Assembly: GCA_021777555.1 (NCBI GenBank)
Contig: JAJYDK010000022.1
Span: forward strand, 1 to 64,000
Length of the DNA stretch: 64,000 bases
Direction: 5' to 3'
From: Pseudomonadota bacterium
GTDB taxonomy: Bacteria > Pseudomonadota > Gammaproteobacteria > Steroidobacterales > Steroidobacteraceae
Numbering within the stretch: the first letter of the stretch is position 1; each line of letters starts with the position of its first letter. This document shows positions 9,024 to 18,856 of the stretch, piece after piece. Under the pieces are notes generated by a model. That model worked only from the letters and a program-made list of their open reading frames with translations. It had not been told where the DNA came from and ran no database searches. Made by a program: the position numbers and the translations under genes.

Positions 9024-9153
9024 ACCTGAGCGGTACCCGCCGGAATCCGCCATGACGCTCCCGGACAGCCCGGGCGACGGATCTGATCTTCCGGCCGTTC
9101 GGGCATGATATGCGAGAATGGCCAGTCCCACAAAGAACAGGTCCACGAGCTCT

Positions 9154-10020
9154 ATGACGGCACAGGTGATCGACGGCCGCAAGCTGGCCGGAGAGGTCAA
9201 GAGTCAAGTCCGCAGCGCGGTCGAGGTGGCCGTGTCCCGCGGCCGCAGGCGCCCGGCGCTGGCCGTCGTCAAGGTGGGCGACAATCCGGCGTCCCAGGTC
9301 TACGTGCGCAACAAGCGCAAGGCCTGCGAGGAGGTGGGGATCCGCTCGGTGGCCCACGATCTGGCCCATTCGACCTCCGAGATCGACCTGCTCGCCCTGA
9401 TCGAGGAGCTGAACCTCGATCCCGAAATCGACGGCATCCTGGTGCAGCTGCCGCTGCCCGACCAGATCCTCTCCACCGCCGTCATCGAGAAGATCGACCC
9501 GGCCAAGGACGTCGATGGCTTCCATCCGTACAATGTCGGGCGCCTCGCGCAGCGCATCCCCCTCATCCGGCCCTGCACGCCCTACGGGGTCATCAAGCTC
9601 CTCGAATCGATCGGCGCGCCACTCAAAGGGCAGCACGCCGTGATCATCGGCGCCTCCAATATCGTCGGCCGCCCGATGTCGCTCGAACTGCTCCTGATGG
9701 GGGCCACGACCACGGTCTGCCACCGCTTCACCACCGACCTGCGCTCCCACGTCGGCCAGGCGGACATCCTGATCGTCGCGGCGGGCAAGCCGGGACTCGT
9801 GCCCGGCGAGTGGATCAAACCCGGCGCCATCGTGATCGATGTCGGCATGAATCGTCTGGACAGCGGCAAACTGGTGGGCGACGTTCAGTTCGAGGAAGCC
9901 CGCGAGCGCGCCGGCTGGATCACACCCGTTCCGGGCGGGGTCGGCCCGATGACCGTGGCCATGCTGATGCACAACACCCTGGAGGCCTACCAGCGCCGCC
10001 ACGAGCCGCTCACGCGCTGA
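9154..10020 (+). CDS. folD: Bifunctional methylenetetrahydrofolate dehydrogenase/cyclohydrolase
   Basis: FolD interconverts 5,10-methylene-, methenyl- and 10-formyl-tetrahydrofolate, supplying one-carbon units for purines and initiator tRNA. The 288-residue product has normal length. It shows the substrate-site segment [12 protein letters not shown] with its catalytic Lys, the VQLPLP and DVDGFHP motifs, the NADP-binding GASNIVGRP loop and the C-terminal [15 protein letters not shown] signature. The ATG at 9154 is chosen because FolD proteins begin close to the AQVIDGR segment; an upstream in-frame start would add 12 unconserved residues. The gene is convergent with cysS. Confidence 0.97.
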   Translation: MTAQVIDGRKLAGEVKSQVRSAVEVAVSRGRRRPALAVVKVGDNPASQVYVRNKRKACEEVGIRSVAHDLAHSTSEIDLLALIEELNLDPEIDGILVQLPLPDQILSTAVIEKIDPAKDVDGFHPYNVGRLAQRIPLIRPCTPYGVIKLLESIGAPLKGQHAVIIGASNIVGRPMSLELLLMGATTTVCHRFTTDLRSHVGQADILIVAAGKPGLVPGEWIKPGAIVIDVGMNRLDSGKLVGDVQFEEARERAGWITPVPGGVGPMTVAMLMHNTLEAYQRRHEPLTR

Positions 10021-10084
10021 GCCGGAGCCTGGCTCCGCGCTTTCGCTCGACAGCACGCCCGCAGGCGGTTTTGGGCCCGTGCCC

Positions 10085-11515
10085 TCAGGCCCGCCGCCAG
10101 ACCGTCCTGCCGTCCGGCTTGTCCTCGAGGATCACTCCGAGCGCAGCAAGCTCGTCGCGGATGCGGTCCGACTCGGCCCAGTGCTTCGCCTTGCGCGCCG
10201 CGGTCCGCGCCTCGATCCGGCGCTCGATTCCCGCATCATCGGGGCCCGAAGCCGGCCCGCCGCTCGATGCGGTCTCGGCGCCGGCGGGCGCGCCACCCTT
10301 GGGCTGCCGCAGCCACTGCTCGGGGCTCACCGTGGCGAGACCCAGCACGTTTGCCAACGATTTCAGTTCCGCGCCGAGCGCCGAGGCGCGCCGCTCATCG
10401 CCCGCATCCTTCGCCGAATTGATCTCGCGCGTCAGCGTCTGCAGCACCGCCAGCGCCTCCGGCGTATTGAAATCATCGTCCATGACCTCGCGGAACTTTG
10501 CCGTGTGGTACGACTCGGCCGGCGCGGCATCGGACAGGCCCCGCAGCGCGAGGTAAATCCGCTGCAGCGCCGCATCGGCCTGCTCGAGCTGCTCGGGCGA
10601 GTAGTTGATCGGCCCCCGGTAGTGGCTCGAGATCACGAAGTAGCGCAGCACTTCCGGATGGCGCAGCTTCGGGAGCACCTCGCGCACGGTGAAGAAGTTG
10701 CCGAGCGACTTCGACATCTTCTCGTTGTCGACGTTGACGAAGCCGTTGTGCATCCAGATCTCGGCGAAGCGCTCACCGGTGGCCGCGCACGACTGGGCGA
10801 TCTCGTTCTCATGGTGCGGGAACTTCAGGTCCATGCCGCCGCCGTGAATGTCGAAATGCGCTCCGAGCAAGGCGATCGACATGGCCGAGCACTCGATGTG
10901 CCAGCCCGGCCTGCCCTGCCCCCACGGGGAGTCCCAGGTCGGCTCCCCGGGCTTGGCGTGCTTCCACAGCACGAAGTCGAGCGGGTCGCGCTTCGCCTCG
11001 TCCACCTCGATGCGCGCCCCGGCGCGCAGGTCCGAGAGGCGCTTGCCCGAGAGCCGGCCATAGCCTTCGAATTTGGCCACCGCGTACATCACATCGCCGT
11101 TCGGGGCCACATAGGCATAGCCGAGCTCGATGAGCCGGCCCACCATCTCGATGATGTGCGGGATGTGGGCGGTGGCGCGCGGCTCGAAGTCCGGGCGCGC
11201 GATGCCAAGTTGCGCCTCGTCCTCGTACATGGCGGTGATGAACCGCCCAGTCAGCGCCTCGATCGGCTCACTGTTTTGCGCGGCGCGCCGGATGATCTTG
11301 TCGTCGATGTCCGTGATGTTGCGCACGTAGGTCAGCCGGTAGCCGCGCCAGCGCAGATACCGCGCCACCACATCGAACGCAATCAACATGCGCGCGTGCC
11401 CGATGTGCACGTAGTTGTACACCGTCAGGCCGCAGACGTACATGCGGACCTCGCCGGGCACGAGGGGCGTGAGGGGCTGCTTCTCTCCGGTGAGCGAGTT
11501 GTGAATGCGGATCAT
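10085..11515 (-). CDS. cysS: Cysteinyl-tRNA synthetase
   Basis: This 476-residue class I synthetase charges tRNA-Cys. The zinc-site Cys is in [18 protein letters not shown], which also contains the HIGH signature (near residues 37-40). The second zinc Cys lies in GWHIECSAM, with HHENEIAQS beyond it. The KMSKS loop appears unchanged in KMSKSLGN near 265. Length and motif order match the family. It follows gltX by 52 bases on the same strand and may share its mRNA. Confidence 0.97.
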   Translation of the reverse strand: MIRIHNSLTGEKQPLTPLVPGEVRMYVCGLTVYNYVHIGHARMLIAFDVVARYLRWRGYRLTYVRNITDIDDKIIRRAAQNSEPIEALTGRFITAMYEDEAQLGIARPDFEPRATAHIPHIIEMVGRLIELGYAYVAPNGDVMYAVAKFEGYGRLSGKRLSDLRAGARIEVDEAKRDPLDFVLWKHAKPGEPTWDSPWGQGRPGWHIECSAMSIALLGAHFDIHGGGMDLKFPHHENEIAQSCAATGERFAEIWMHNGFVNVDNEKMSKSLGNFFTVREVLPKLRHPEVLRYFVISSHYRGPINYSPEQLEQADAALQRIYLALRGLSDAAPAESYHTAKFREVMDDDFNTPEALAVLQTLTREINSAKDAGDERRASALGAELKSLANVLGLATVSPEQWLRQPKGGAPAGAETASSGGPASGPDDAGIERRIEARTAARKAKHWAESDRIRDELAALGVILEDKPDGRTVWRRA

Positions 11516-11567
11516 GGTCGGATTTCGGTGTCGTGCGGGCGTCGGGGAATCGGTGGGGTCACGAGGC

Positions 11568-13004
11568 TCAGGCGAGCCGTTTCAGCCGCTCCAGCGCCGC
11601 CCCCGCGGGCATGGCCCGCAGGAGCGGGGCGAGCTCCGGACCGTGCGCGCAGCCGGTGAGCGCAAGGCGCAGCGGCATGTAGAGTTCGGCGCCCTTTCGT
11701 CCGGTCGCGGCGCGCACCGCCGAGGCGATCGCCGGCAGATCATTGCCACACTGGGCCGCCGCCTGCGCCGCCGCCGCGAAATAGCCGCTGCCGGCGGCCC
11801 TGATGGCCTGCTCGGCCGCGGGCTCCAAATCAGGCGGCCCGCCAAATACGATCCGGACCCAGGGCCGCGCGTCCTCCGGCAGCACCACATTCGGCAGCAC
11901 GGCGGCGATGAACTGGTTTGCGGCGGCCTCCTCCACCCCCGGCGGCAGGAGCGTCCGCAGCCAGCTCAGCGCCTCGGCGCCCGAGAGTCGATGCGCGGCC
12001 TCCTTCTGCCAGACACTGAGCTGCTGCGCATCGAAATGCGAGGGCGCGCGCCCGAGGTGCGCCGGGTCGAAGGCGCGAGCCATGGCCTCGAGGTCGAGCA
12101 GCGCGTGCTCGGCGCCGGAATGTCCCAGGCGAAAGAGGTAGTTCACGAGCGCCTCGGGACGATACCCTCGCTCGCGGAACTCGCGCACGCTGGTCGCTCC
12201 GTGGCGCTTGGACAGGGGCGACCCATCGGGGCCGACGATGAGCGCCATGTGCCCATAGCGGGGTGCCGGCAGGCTCAAGGCCTCGAGCACGAGCAGCTGC
12301 CGGGGGGTGTTCGTCAGATGATCCTCCCCGCGCAGCACCTGCGTCACGCCCATGCCCGCATCATCCACGGCGTTGCAGAAAAAAAACGCCGCCGAGCCGT
12401 CGCCGCGCCGGATGACGAAATCTCCGATGTCATCGGAGAGAAAACTCTGCGCGCCGTGCACCAGGTCGACGAACTCGATCCGCTGGCCCGCGGGCACGCG
12501 AAATCGCGTGGTGGAGGCGAGCCCTTGAACGCGCTTGCGCTCACGCTCCCCGGGGGTCAGATCCCGGCACGTTCCCGCGTAGCGGGGCGGACGGCCCGAG
12601 GCGAGCTGCGCGCGGCGGGACGCCTCCAGCTCGAGCGCGCTGCAGAAGCACGGATAGACCGCCCCTTGCCTCTCGAGTGTCTCGAAGAAGCCCTGGTAGA
12701 TCGCCCCGCGCCGCGACTGGTAGTAGGGTCCGTGCTCGTCCTCCCGCCCCGGACCGGCATCCCAGGTGAGCCCGAGCCAGGTGAGATCCTCGAGCAAGAC
12801 TTCGGTGTGCCGCTCGTGGCTGCGCCCCGCGTCGGTATCCTCGATGCGCAGCAGGAAGCGCCCGCCGCCGCGGCGGGCCATCAGGAAGTTGAAGAGCGCC
12901 GTACGCGCATTGCCGAGGTGCAACTCCCCGGTGGGGCTCGGCGCGAAACGAGTCGTGGGGCCGCGAGCGAACGTCTCGCCGCCGGTGCTGTCCATTCCGG
13001 TCAT
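11568..13004 (-). CDS. gltX: Glutamyl-tRNA synthetase
   Basis: This class I synthetase of 478 residues attaches glutamate to tRNA. The HIGH-region motif [17 protein letters not shown] lies near the N-terminus with RIEDTD after it, and the KMSKS equivalent is LSKRHGA, the usual GluRS form. The start is uncertain: ATG codons at 13004 and 12995 both precede the conserved block, and a longer in-frame extension to 13292 looks unconserved and would overlap the divergent cyclophilin. It pairs with cysS downstream. Gammaproteobacteria sometimes carry two GluRS genes, and whether this is the only copy cannot be told here. Confidence 0.94.
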   Translation of the reverse strand: MTGMDSTGGETFARGPTTRFAPSPTGELHLGNARTALFNFLMARRGGGRFLLRIEDTDAGRSHERHTEVLLEDLTWLGLTWDAGPGREDEHGPYYQSRRGAIYQGFFETLERQGAVYPCFCSALELEASRRAQLASGRPPRYAGTCRDLTPGERERKRVQGLASTTRFRVPAGQRIEFVDLVHGAQSFLSDDIGDFVIRRGDGSAAFFFCNAVDDAGMGVTQVLRGEDHLTNTPRQLLVLEALSLPAPRYGHMALIVGPDGSPLSKRHGATSVREFRERGYRPEALVNYLFRLGHSGAEHALLDLEAMARAFDPAHLGRAPSHFDAQQLSVWQKEAAHRLSGAEALSWLRTLLPPGVEEAAANQFIAAVLPNVVLPEDARPWVRIVFGGPPDLEPAAEQAIRAAGSGYFAAAAQAAAQCGNDLPAIASAVRAATGRKGAELYMPLRLALTGCAHGPELAPLLRAMPAGAALERLKRLA

Positions 13005-13110
13005 AGCCCGCCATAGTACGAGAATCTCGATCGGCGGACTCGGGCTCATCGAACCCCGGCGCCGTGGCGCTGATAAGATGGCCCGCTTCGCAAAATGGCC
13101 CGGAGGACAG

Positions 13111-13905
13111 ATGCATAAGTGGCAGTGGACTCGGATACGGCTCACGGTGGTCCCGCTGGCGCTCCTCGGCGCCCTCCTGCTCGCCCTGCCCGCCGCGCGG
13201 GCGCAAAACGCGCAGCCGAACCCGGAGGTGCGCGTCACCACCAGCATGGGCTCGTTCGTGATCGAGCTGCGGCCGGACCGGGCGCCGCTCACGGTGGCGA
13301 ATTTCCTGCACTATGTGAACAAGGGATTTTACACCAACACCCTGTTTCACCGGGTGATCACCAACTTCATCATCCAGGGCGGCGGACACGATGCCACCTC
13401 GCCCTATGCGCTCAAGCCCACCGATCCCCCGGTGGTCAACGAATCCGGCAACGGCCTGGAGAACAAGCGCGGCACGGTGGGCATGGCCCGCGCGGTGGGT
13501 CCCGATACCGGCAATTCGCAGTTCTACGTCAATCTGGTCGACAACCCGGAGCTCGATCCGCTGCCCACCCGCTGGGGCTACGCGGTATTCGGCAAGGTGA
13601 TTCAGGGCATGGACGTCGTCGATCGCATCAGTGAAGTGCCCACCGGGGCCTTCGGGCCGTTCAAGTCGAACGCGCCGCTCACCCCGGTGGTGATCGAGAG
13701 CATCGAGCTCGTCAATCCGCCCGGCACCGGAGCCACAGAGAGCCCCCCCGCTCCGGCCGCTCAGCCGGGCGCCACGCCTGCGCCGGGGCCATCCGCCGCG
13801 CCGGCACCGGGCCCCTCTTCCCCAGCGCCCGCCGGCGGCAAAGCCACGGCCAAGCCAGCCTCCCCACCGGATCAGGCGGCTGGAGACTCGAACTCCGGAT
13901 CGTGA
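13111..13905 (+). CDS. Exported cyclophilin-type peptidyl-prolyl isomerase
   Basis: This cyclophilin of 264 residues catalyses cis-trans isomerisation of proline peptide bonds and should act in the periplasm. Residues 1-31 form a signal peptide ending at AARA. The core shows FHRVITNFIIQGGG with the catalytic Arg, and QFYVNLVDN. After the core comes a Pro/Ala-rich low-complexity tail of about 55 residues, unusual for PpiA/PpiB and possibly a linker. The ATG at 13111 is preceded by a good GGAGGA site. It overlaps the possible GTG start of lpxH by four bases, an arrangement seen elsewhere in Proteobacteria. Confidence 0.93.
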   Translation: MHKWQWTRIRLTVVPLALLGALLLALPAARAQNAQPNPEVRVTTSMGSFVIELRPDRAPLTVANFLHYVNKGFYTNTLFHRVITNFIIQGGGHDATSPYALKPTDPPVVNESGNGLENKRGTVGMARAVGPDTGNSQFYVNLVDNPELDPLPTRWGYAVFGKVIQGMDVVDRISEVPTGAFGPFKSNAPLTPVVIESIELVNPPGTGATESPPAPAAQPGATPAPGPSAAPAPGPSSPAPAGGKATAKPASPPDQAAGDSNSGS

Positions 13906-14666
13906 CCTCGGGCTCGACCGCTCCCGCATCGCATCCGCCCCGTCCGGGGGGGCGGATGCTTTTCGTCTCCGACGTGCATCTCGATGCCGAGGCGCCAGAG
14001 AGCCAGAGGCAATTTCTGGATTTCCTCGGCACCGAGGCGAGGCGCGCCGATGCCTTGTACATCCTCGGCGATCTGTTCGAGACCTGGGTGGGAGATGACG
14101 ACGAGGACTACGGGGCGGTGCTCGAGGCGCTTGCCGGGCTCACGGGCGAGGGCATCGACTGCTTCGTGCTGCACGGCAACCGGGACTTTCTCATCGGCCA
14201 GCGGTTCTGCGCGCGAACCGGCTGCCGGCTGCTGCCCGATCCGGTCACCGTGCAGCTCGATGGGGAGCGCGTTCTGCTCACCCACGGGGATGCTCTGTGC
14301 ACGGACGATCATCCCTACCAGGAACTGCGCACCGTGGTCAGGGACGAGGTATGGCAGAAGCGCTTCCTCACCCTTCCGCTCGCCACGCGTCGGATGTTCG
14401 CAAACGAGGCGCGCGCCGGCAGTCGAGCGCATACCGCCCGTACCATTCCCATCATCATGGACGTCAACGGCCGAGCGGTGGAGAAGGCGTTCCGCGCCAC
14501 GCGGGCGCGGCGGATCATCCACGGCCACACCCATCGCCCGGGTGTACACGATACCCTTCTCGAGGGCCAACCCGCCCAGCGCATCGTCCTCGGCGCCTGG
14601 TACGAGCAGGGCAGCTGCCTGCTCTACCAGGACGGCCGTTACGAGCTGCGCACTCTCCCGCGCTGA
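13902..14666 (+). CDS. lpxH: UDP-2,3-diacylglucosamine diphosphatase
   Basis: LpxH hydrolyses UDP-2,3-diacylglucosamine to lipid X in lipid A synthesis, acting at the inner face of the inner membrane. The calcineurin-like metal motifs are clear: SDVHLD, GDLFETWVGDD, HGNRDF, THGD and HGHTHRP. The start may be the GTG at 13902, overlapping the cyclophilin stop, or the ATG at 13956, which gives a 236-residue protein beginning MLFVSDVHL and closer to the usual 240. The longer form is listed because of the translational overlap. Its presence shows that the organism makes lipopolysaccharide. Confidence 0.93.
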   Translation: MTSGSTAPASHPPRPGGRMLFVSDVHLDAEAPESQRQFLDFLGTEARRADALYILGDLFETWVGDDDEDYGAVLEALAGLTGEGIDCFVLHGNRDFLIGQRFCARTGCRLLPDPVTVQLDGERVLLTHGDALCTDDHPYQELRTVVRDEVWQKRFLTLPLATRRMFANEARAGSRAHTARTIPIIMDVNGRAVEKAFRATRARRIIHGHTHRPGVHDTLLEGQPAQRIVLGAWYEQGSCLLYQDGRYELRTLPR

Positions 14667-14672
14667 GGCGGC

Positions 14673-15092
14673 TCAGGGTGCTCGGGGCCGGGCAACCGCC
14701 ATGCCGCCCATGCCCATGTGGCGCATGATGTGCATCCGTCCGGGCATGAGGAGCTTGAATTTCTTCATCTGCTCGGGACTGAGCACCCCCGAGAGCCGGG
14801 TCAGCGTCTCCTGGTGAACGGTCCTGTGGGTGGCGCGCATCTGGCGCATCACCTGCCTCATGCTGCGGCGCATCTTCGCGTGCTCCTCGGCGAGAATCGC
14901 CTTCACCCGAGCCTGCTGGGCGGGCGTCAGCTCGAGCAGCACGGTGAGCCGCTCCATCCGCCGCTGCTCCATGCGCTGCATCATCGTGCGGAAATGGCCC
15001 GCGCATGGCGGCCCCGCGGCGGCCGCCTGGGGATTGGCAAGCGCCACGCCCGTCACACCCAACATCATCAATAACATCAGACTGCGTCTCAT
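14673..15092 (-). CDS. Spy/CpxP-like periplasmic LTxxQ protein
   Basis: This is a 139-residue exported protein with a signal peptide (residues 1-22, cleaving near ALA). It is rich in Met and Arg. It carries LTPAQQARV, the LTxxQ signature of the Spy/CpxP family, and a second degenerate copy (LSPEQMKKF) near residue 103. Family members are periplasmic chaperones or stress sensors, often controlled by a neighbouring two-component system. It lies 95 bases after a histidine kinase gene on the same strand, so it is probably a target of, or feedback partner for, that system. A metal-responsive CzcE/ZraP-type role is also possible. Confidence 0.8.
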   Translation of the reverse strand: MRRSLMLLMMLGVTGVALANPQAAAAGPPCAGHFRTMMQRMEQRRMERLTVLLELTPAQQARVKAILAEEHAKMRRSMRQVMRQMRATHRTVHQETLTRLSGVLSPEQMKKFKLLMPGRMHIMRHMGMGGMAVARPRAP

Positions 15093-15187
15093 GATCGGTC
15101 CTCTGTCGATGGCCTCTACCTGGCGTCACTGTAGCGCGCGGCGCCCTCGCCTCGCCGTAAGCAATGATTGCAGCGGCGGCCCGTATC

Positions 15188-16834
15188 TCAATGTCTCTCA
15201 AGAAATCTGAGCGGCGGCCGGCGCGGCAGGATGAGCTCGGCTTCGAGCCCCCCTTGCGGCCGGTTGCGCAGCATCACCGTGCCGCCGTGCCCCTGGGCCA
15301 CATCCCGCGCGATGCTCAGCCCGAGCCCCGTGCCCCCGGTGTCGCGATTGCGCGAAGCCTCCACCCGGTGGAAGGGTTCGAAAACCCGCTCAAGCTCCTC
15401 CGGCGCGATGCCCGGCCCCTCGTCACGGATGCGAATGCGCAACGCCTCGCCATCCTGCACGGTGATCTCGGCGCGCTTGCCGAACTTCACGGCGTTGCCG
15501 ACCAGGTTGGTCAGACAGCGCTTGAGCGCTTGAGGCCGGCCGGGGAACGGCGCGAGCGCCCGGCCTGACACGGTGACCGACTCGCCCATCTCGAGGAAGC
15601 CCTTGCGCACCGACTCGATGAGCGCACTGACATCGAGGGGCTCGCGAGCCTCCTGTTCGTCCAGGCCGCGAAACAGCGCGAGCGCCCCATGCACCATGCT
15701 CTCCATCTCATCGAGCTCTTTGCCGAGGCGCGCGCGCAACGCGGCGTCCTCGATCAGGGTCTCGACCTGAAGCCGCAACCGCGTGAGCGGGGTCTTCAGG
15801 TCATGGGACATGGCGGCGAGCACCCGGGTGCGGCTGTCGAGGTAACGGTGCAACCGGTCCTGCATGGTGTTGAATGCGCGGGCGGCGTGGCGCAGCTCGC
15901 GAGCCCCCTTCTCCGCAAGCGGCGCCGCCCTGCCGCCGTCTCCGATGGCCTGCGCGGCCCGCGCCAGATGCGACAGCGGCCGGGTGATCCCGCGCGTTGC
16001 GACATACAAGGCCATCACCAGCACCACCACCAGCAGCACCAGGTTGAGGACCAGGCGGCGCGACAGCGGCACCTGCGGATAAAGGCGCTCCACGCGGAAC
16101 ACGAGCGCGGGGTGCGCGGGAGCGCGGACCTGCACATCGTAGAAGTCCGTTGAGCCGCCCGGCGAGCTGAAAAACGGCGCCGGCATCCGGATGACCTGCG
16201 CAGCCGCGGTGCTCGCCGGACCCACCTTCACCTGGTACCCGCCGCCGAGATCGGCCCGCAGATGCTGCTCGAGGAGCTGTCGCGCATGGGTGCGATAGGG
16301 CAGCCGCACGACGAAGTCCGGTCTCATCCTGCGAAATGCGAACTTCCCTCCGGCGAGAAAGAAGCGGGGGCGTGCGAGCGGACCGTGCGGGCCGAGGAAG
16401 GCCGTTGGGCCTCCCGCAGGAGGCGCGCGATCAGGGGGTGGCGTCCCGCGAGCACCGGGTCCTCGCCAGATCCGGATGGGCCCCGATGCCTGACCCGGGC
16501 CGCGCCCACGCAGCGTGCAGGGTCCGGGAGATGCGCAGTCGAGGATCGCCCCACGCAGGCGCAATCGCAGGAACCCCGGACCCATCGGCCCTGGCTCGCC
16601 CCCCGCCCTCAACCGCGCCAGGACCTGCGCCCGCCTTGCCGAGGGCAGCCGGTCGAGCAGCAAAGCCGTCTCGGTGATCCGCCGCGCCCACATGCGCGTG
16701 GTCGCCTCGATCACGATGCGCTCGCTGTTGCGGGTGAGCAGATACAGTCCCACCGCCTCGGCAATGAGCACTCCGAGCACCGTGGCGGCGATCAACCGAC
16801 CGAACAGCGATTGGGGCCACAGCGTAACGCGCAC
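15188..16834 (-). CDS. Two-component sensor histidine kinase (EnvZ/CpxA type)
   Basis: The 548-residue inner-membrane kinase starts at a GTG 18 bases after the response regulator. Transmembrane segments at about 11-33 and 260-280 enclose a large periplasmic region with a Gly/Pro/Arg-rich stretch (about 80-155). The HAMP follows TM2. The HisKA motif AAMSHDLKTPLTRL carries phospho-acceptor H344, and the ATPase domain shows NLVGNAVKFG, DEGPGIAPEE and GTGLGLSIA. The signal is unknown. The gene order regulator-kinase-Spy-like protein suggests an envelope-stress or metal signal, by analogy with CpxRA-CpxP. Confidence 0.93.
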   Translation of the reverse strand: MRVTLWPQSLFGRLIAATVLGVLIAEAVGLYLLTRNSERIVIEATTRMWARRITETALLLDRLPSARRAQVLARLRAGGEPGPMGPGFLRLRLRGAILDCASPGPCTLRGRGPGQASGPIRIWRGPGARGTPPPDRAPPAGGPTAFLGPHGPLARPRFFLAGGKFAFRRMRPDFVVRLPYRTHARQLLEQHLRADLGGGYQVKVGPASTAAAQVIRMPAPFFSSPGGSTDFYDVQVRAPAHPALVFRVERLYPQVPLSRRLVLNLVLLVVVLVMALYVATRGITRPLSHLARAAQAIGDGGRAAPLAEKGARELRHAARAFNTMQDRLHRYLDSRTRVLAAMSHDLKTPLTRLRLQVETLIEDAALRARLGKELDEMESMVHGALALFRGLDEQEAREPLDVSALIESVRKGFLEMGESVTVSGRALAPFPGRPQALKRCLTNLVGNAVKFGKRAEITVQDGEALRIRIRDEGPGIAPEELERVFEPFHRVEASRNRDTGGTGLGLSIARDVAQGHGGTVMLRNRPQGGLEAELILPRRPPLRFLERH

Positions 16835-16852
16835 TCGCCCCCCGGACTCCGC

Positions 16853-17569
16853 TCAGTGTGTTTCCACGGGGACACCGATGACGTATCCCTCGCCGTAGAC
16901 GGTCTTGATGATGCTAGGCGCCCGAGCGTCATCCCCGAGGATCTGGCGCAGCCGGCTCACGCGAACATCGATGCTGCGGTCGAACGGATCGGCCTCCCGG
17001 CCCCGAAGCAGCTCGACGAGCCGGGTACGCGAGAGCACCCGGTTGCCCGCGGACAACAACACCGCGAGAAGCCGATACTCCCCGCCGCTCAACTGCACCT
17101 CGCCGTCGTTTCCCGCGAGAGTTCTGCGCGTGGTATCGAGACGCCAGCCGTCAAAGGTGAATGCGTGCACGGTCTGCGGATTCGGATCGCGCGGCGCATG
17201 CGCCGCCCGGCGCAATACGGCGCGGATTCGGACCAACAGCTCGCGCGGATTGAAGGGCTTCGCCAGATAGTCATCCGCACCCAGCTCGAGTCCCACGATC
17301 CGATCGACGTCCTCGCCACGGGCGGTCAACATGATCACCGGCACCTGGGAATGAGTGCGCAGCTCCCGGCAGATCGACAGGCCATCCTCTCCGGGCAGCA
17401 TGAGATCGAGCACGATCAGATCGATGTGGCTGCGCTCCATCACCCGGCGCATCTCGCGCCCATCCGCCACGGCCGTCGCGCGCAAGCCGTGCCTGTCCAG
17501 GTACTGACTCAACAGAGTACGGATTTCGCGGTCGTCATCGACGATCAACAGGTGGGAACGATCGGACAT
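16853..17569 (-). CDS. OmpR-family response regulator
   Basis: The 238-residue regulator has a receiver domain with the acidic pocket VDDD (10-13) and phospho-acceptor D55 in VLDLMLPG. The conserved Lys lies in LAKPFNPRELL. A C-terminal winged-helix DNA-binding domain ends with RDSRLRQILGDD-like residues and the YGEGYVIGVP hairpin. The ATG at 17569 is chosen because the receiver fold begins immediately after it; an upstream in-frame start would add 32 unlikely residues. It is the first gene of a set with the kinase and probably the Spy-like protein. Confidence 0.94.
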   Translation of the reverse strand: MSDRSHLLIVDDDREIRTLLSQYLDRHGLRATAVADGREMRRVMERSHIDLIVLDLMLPGEDGLSICRELRTHSQVPVIMLTARGEDVDRIVGLELGADDYLAKPFNPRELLVRIRAVLRRAAHAPRDPNPQTVHAFTFDGWRLDTTRRTLAGNDGEVQLSGGEYRLLAVLLSAGNRVLSRTRLVELLRGREADPFDRSIDVRVSRLRQILGDDARAPSIIKTVYGEGYVIGVPVETH

Positions 17570-17679
17570 CGCCGGGCCTCGTGGGATGAAAGATACCTGA
17601 ACTTCCGACCGCGGCGGCGGAAATTCGTGCGATTTCAGCGTGCCGCGGACCCACTTTGTAACCAATTGTTGCCAGAGGC

Positions 17680-18852
17680 CTACCGGCAGTCTGCAGACAG
17701 CTTCAGGCCGATCACCAGATCCGCGACGTTCGTGCCCGTCGGACCGGTGCGCAGCAGTGCGCCGGCGGCTTCCAGCGCGGCGCCGGAATCGGCGCGGCGC
17801 AGGCAGTCATCGGGATCGAGTCCCATCAAGGCGATCCGCCCGCAGGTGTCGGCGTCGACCACCGCGCCCGCATCGTCGGTGCTGCCGTCGGTGCCATCCG
17901 TGCCGGCTGCCAGCAGCATCAGATCCGGGTAGCCGGCGATCAAGCGGGCCGCCGAAAGCGCCAGATGCTGGTTGCGCCCGCCGCGGCCGGGCTGCGCGGG
18001 CAGACGCACCGTCGACTCCCCTCCCCAGACGCGCACCTGGACCTGCCCGAGCGCGAGCTCGTGAGTGAACTGCACCGCGAGCCGGCCCGCATCCCCGGTG
18101 AACCTGCGGGCCGCGCGACGTGCGGAAAGCCGCCGCTCGGCTGCGGCCGCGAGGACGGCCTCGACCGCCATGTCCACCGAGGCGATCACCTGGCGCTGAA
18201 TGCGGTCACCGCCGGGCGCTGGCGCCAGAATTCCGGACCCGATCACCATCGGATCGTCATCCGGCACATCCGAGATGAGCAGCGCCCGTGCCTCGCGGCC
18301 GCCGAGCCGCGCGGCGAGCCGTCCGCCCTTGATCTGCGAGAGGCGTGCACGGCGGCTGTTGAGCTCCGAGATGTTCAGCTCCGTCGCCAACCCCTCACGC
18401 GAAACGCGCACGATCTCCTCGAGCGTCACTCCAGCTTTGGGCACCTCGACCAGCGCCGACGCCCCGCCCGAGATCAGAAACAGCGGTGTGACGTGAGGCG
18501 GCAGGCTCTCCAGCCACTCGAACAACCGCTGGCCGGCCCGCACGGAACGCTCATCCGGCACCGGATGGCCGCTTTCGTGTATCTCCACTGCCGGGCAGTC
18601 GCGCAGCTCCGGCGCCACGTGCCCGGGCTTGGTGATGAGCAGCACCGCCTCCAGCGCCTCACCCAGCGCCGCACGCGCCCCGAGCGCCATCGCGGAGGCC
18701 GCCTTGCCGATGGCCGCAACCCAGACTCCGCCCTCGGGCCGTCCCGGAGGCCGGCTGAGCGCCTCCTGCACGCAACGCCGGCCGTCGACGCTGGCAAGCC
18801 CTGCGTGCAACAGATCGTTCAGCAGCTCGCGGCGCGCATCGGCACGGCTCAT
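17680..18852 (-). CDS. Glycerate 2-kinase, MOFRL family
   Basis: This 390-residue protein matches the GckA/TtuD/MOFRL glycerate kinases, which phosphorylate D-glycerate to 2-phosphoglycerate. Visible hallmarks are the N-terminal AIGKAASAMA segment, GHPVPDERS, LISGGASAL, LNSRRARLSQIKGG, SDVPDDDP and the MOFRL-domain block with GRGGRNQH and AAGTDGTDGSTDDAGA. It starts 4 bases after the purF stop and probably sits at the end of the purF operon. Which glycerate-producing pathway feeds it cannot be read from this window. Confidence 0.93.
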   Translation of the reverse strand: MSRADARRELLNDLLHAGLASVDGRRCVQEALSRPPGRPEGGVWVAAIGKAASAMALGARAALGEALEAVLLITKPGHVAPELRDCPAVEIHESGHPVPDERSVRAGQRLFEWLESLPPHVTPLFLISGGASALVEVPKAGVTLEEIVRVSREGLATELNISELNSRRARLSQIKGGRLAARLGGREARALLISDVPDDDPMVIGSGILAPAPGGDRIQRQVIASVDMAVEAVLAAAAERRLSARRAARRFTGDAGRLAVQFTHELALGQVQVRVWGGESTVRLPAQPGRGGRNQHLALSAARLIAGYPDLMLLAAGTDGTDGSTDDAGAVVDADTCGRIALMGLDPDDCLRRADSGAALEAAGALLRTGPTGTNVADLVIGLKLSADCR

Positions 18853-18856
18853 GAGC

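Noticed and set aside
8830-9108. Plus-strand open frame reading G-D-S-N-S-R-P and similar
   Set aside because: This is the well-known spurious translation antisense to a tRNA.
8249-9133. Long minus-strand open frame across the tRNA region
   Set aside because: It runs through the tRNA-Pro gene and the tRNA fragment and has no protein-family character.
10021-10084. Terminator between convergent folD and cysS
   Set aside because: Only a 4-bp stem (CGCC-CGCA-GGCG) before a short T-run is visible, too weak to call.
13005-13110. Divergent promoters between gltX and the cyclophilin gene
   Set aside because: A TAAGAT box is present near 13073, but no convincing -35 partner was found, so no promoter is called.
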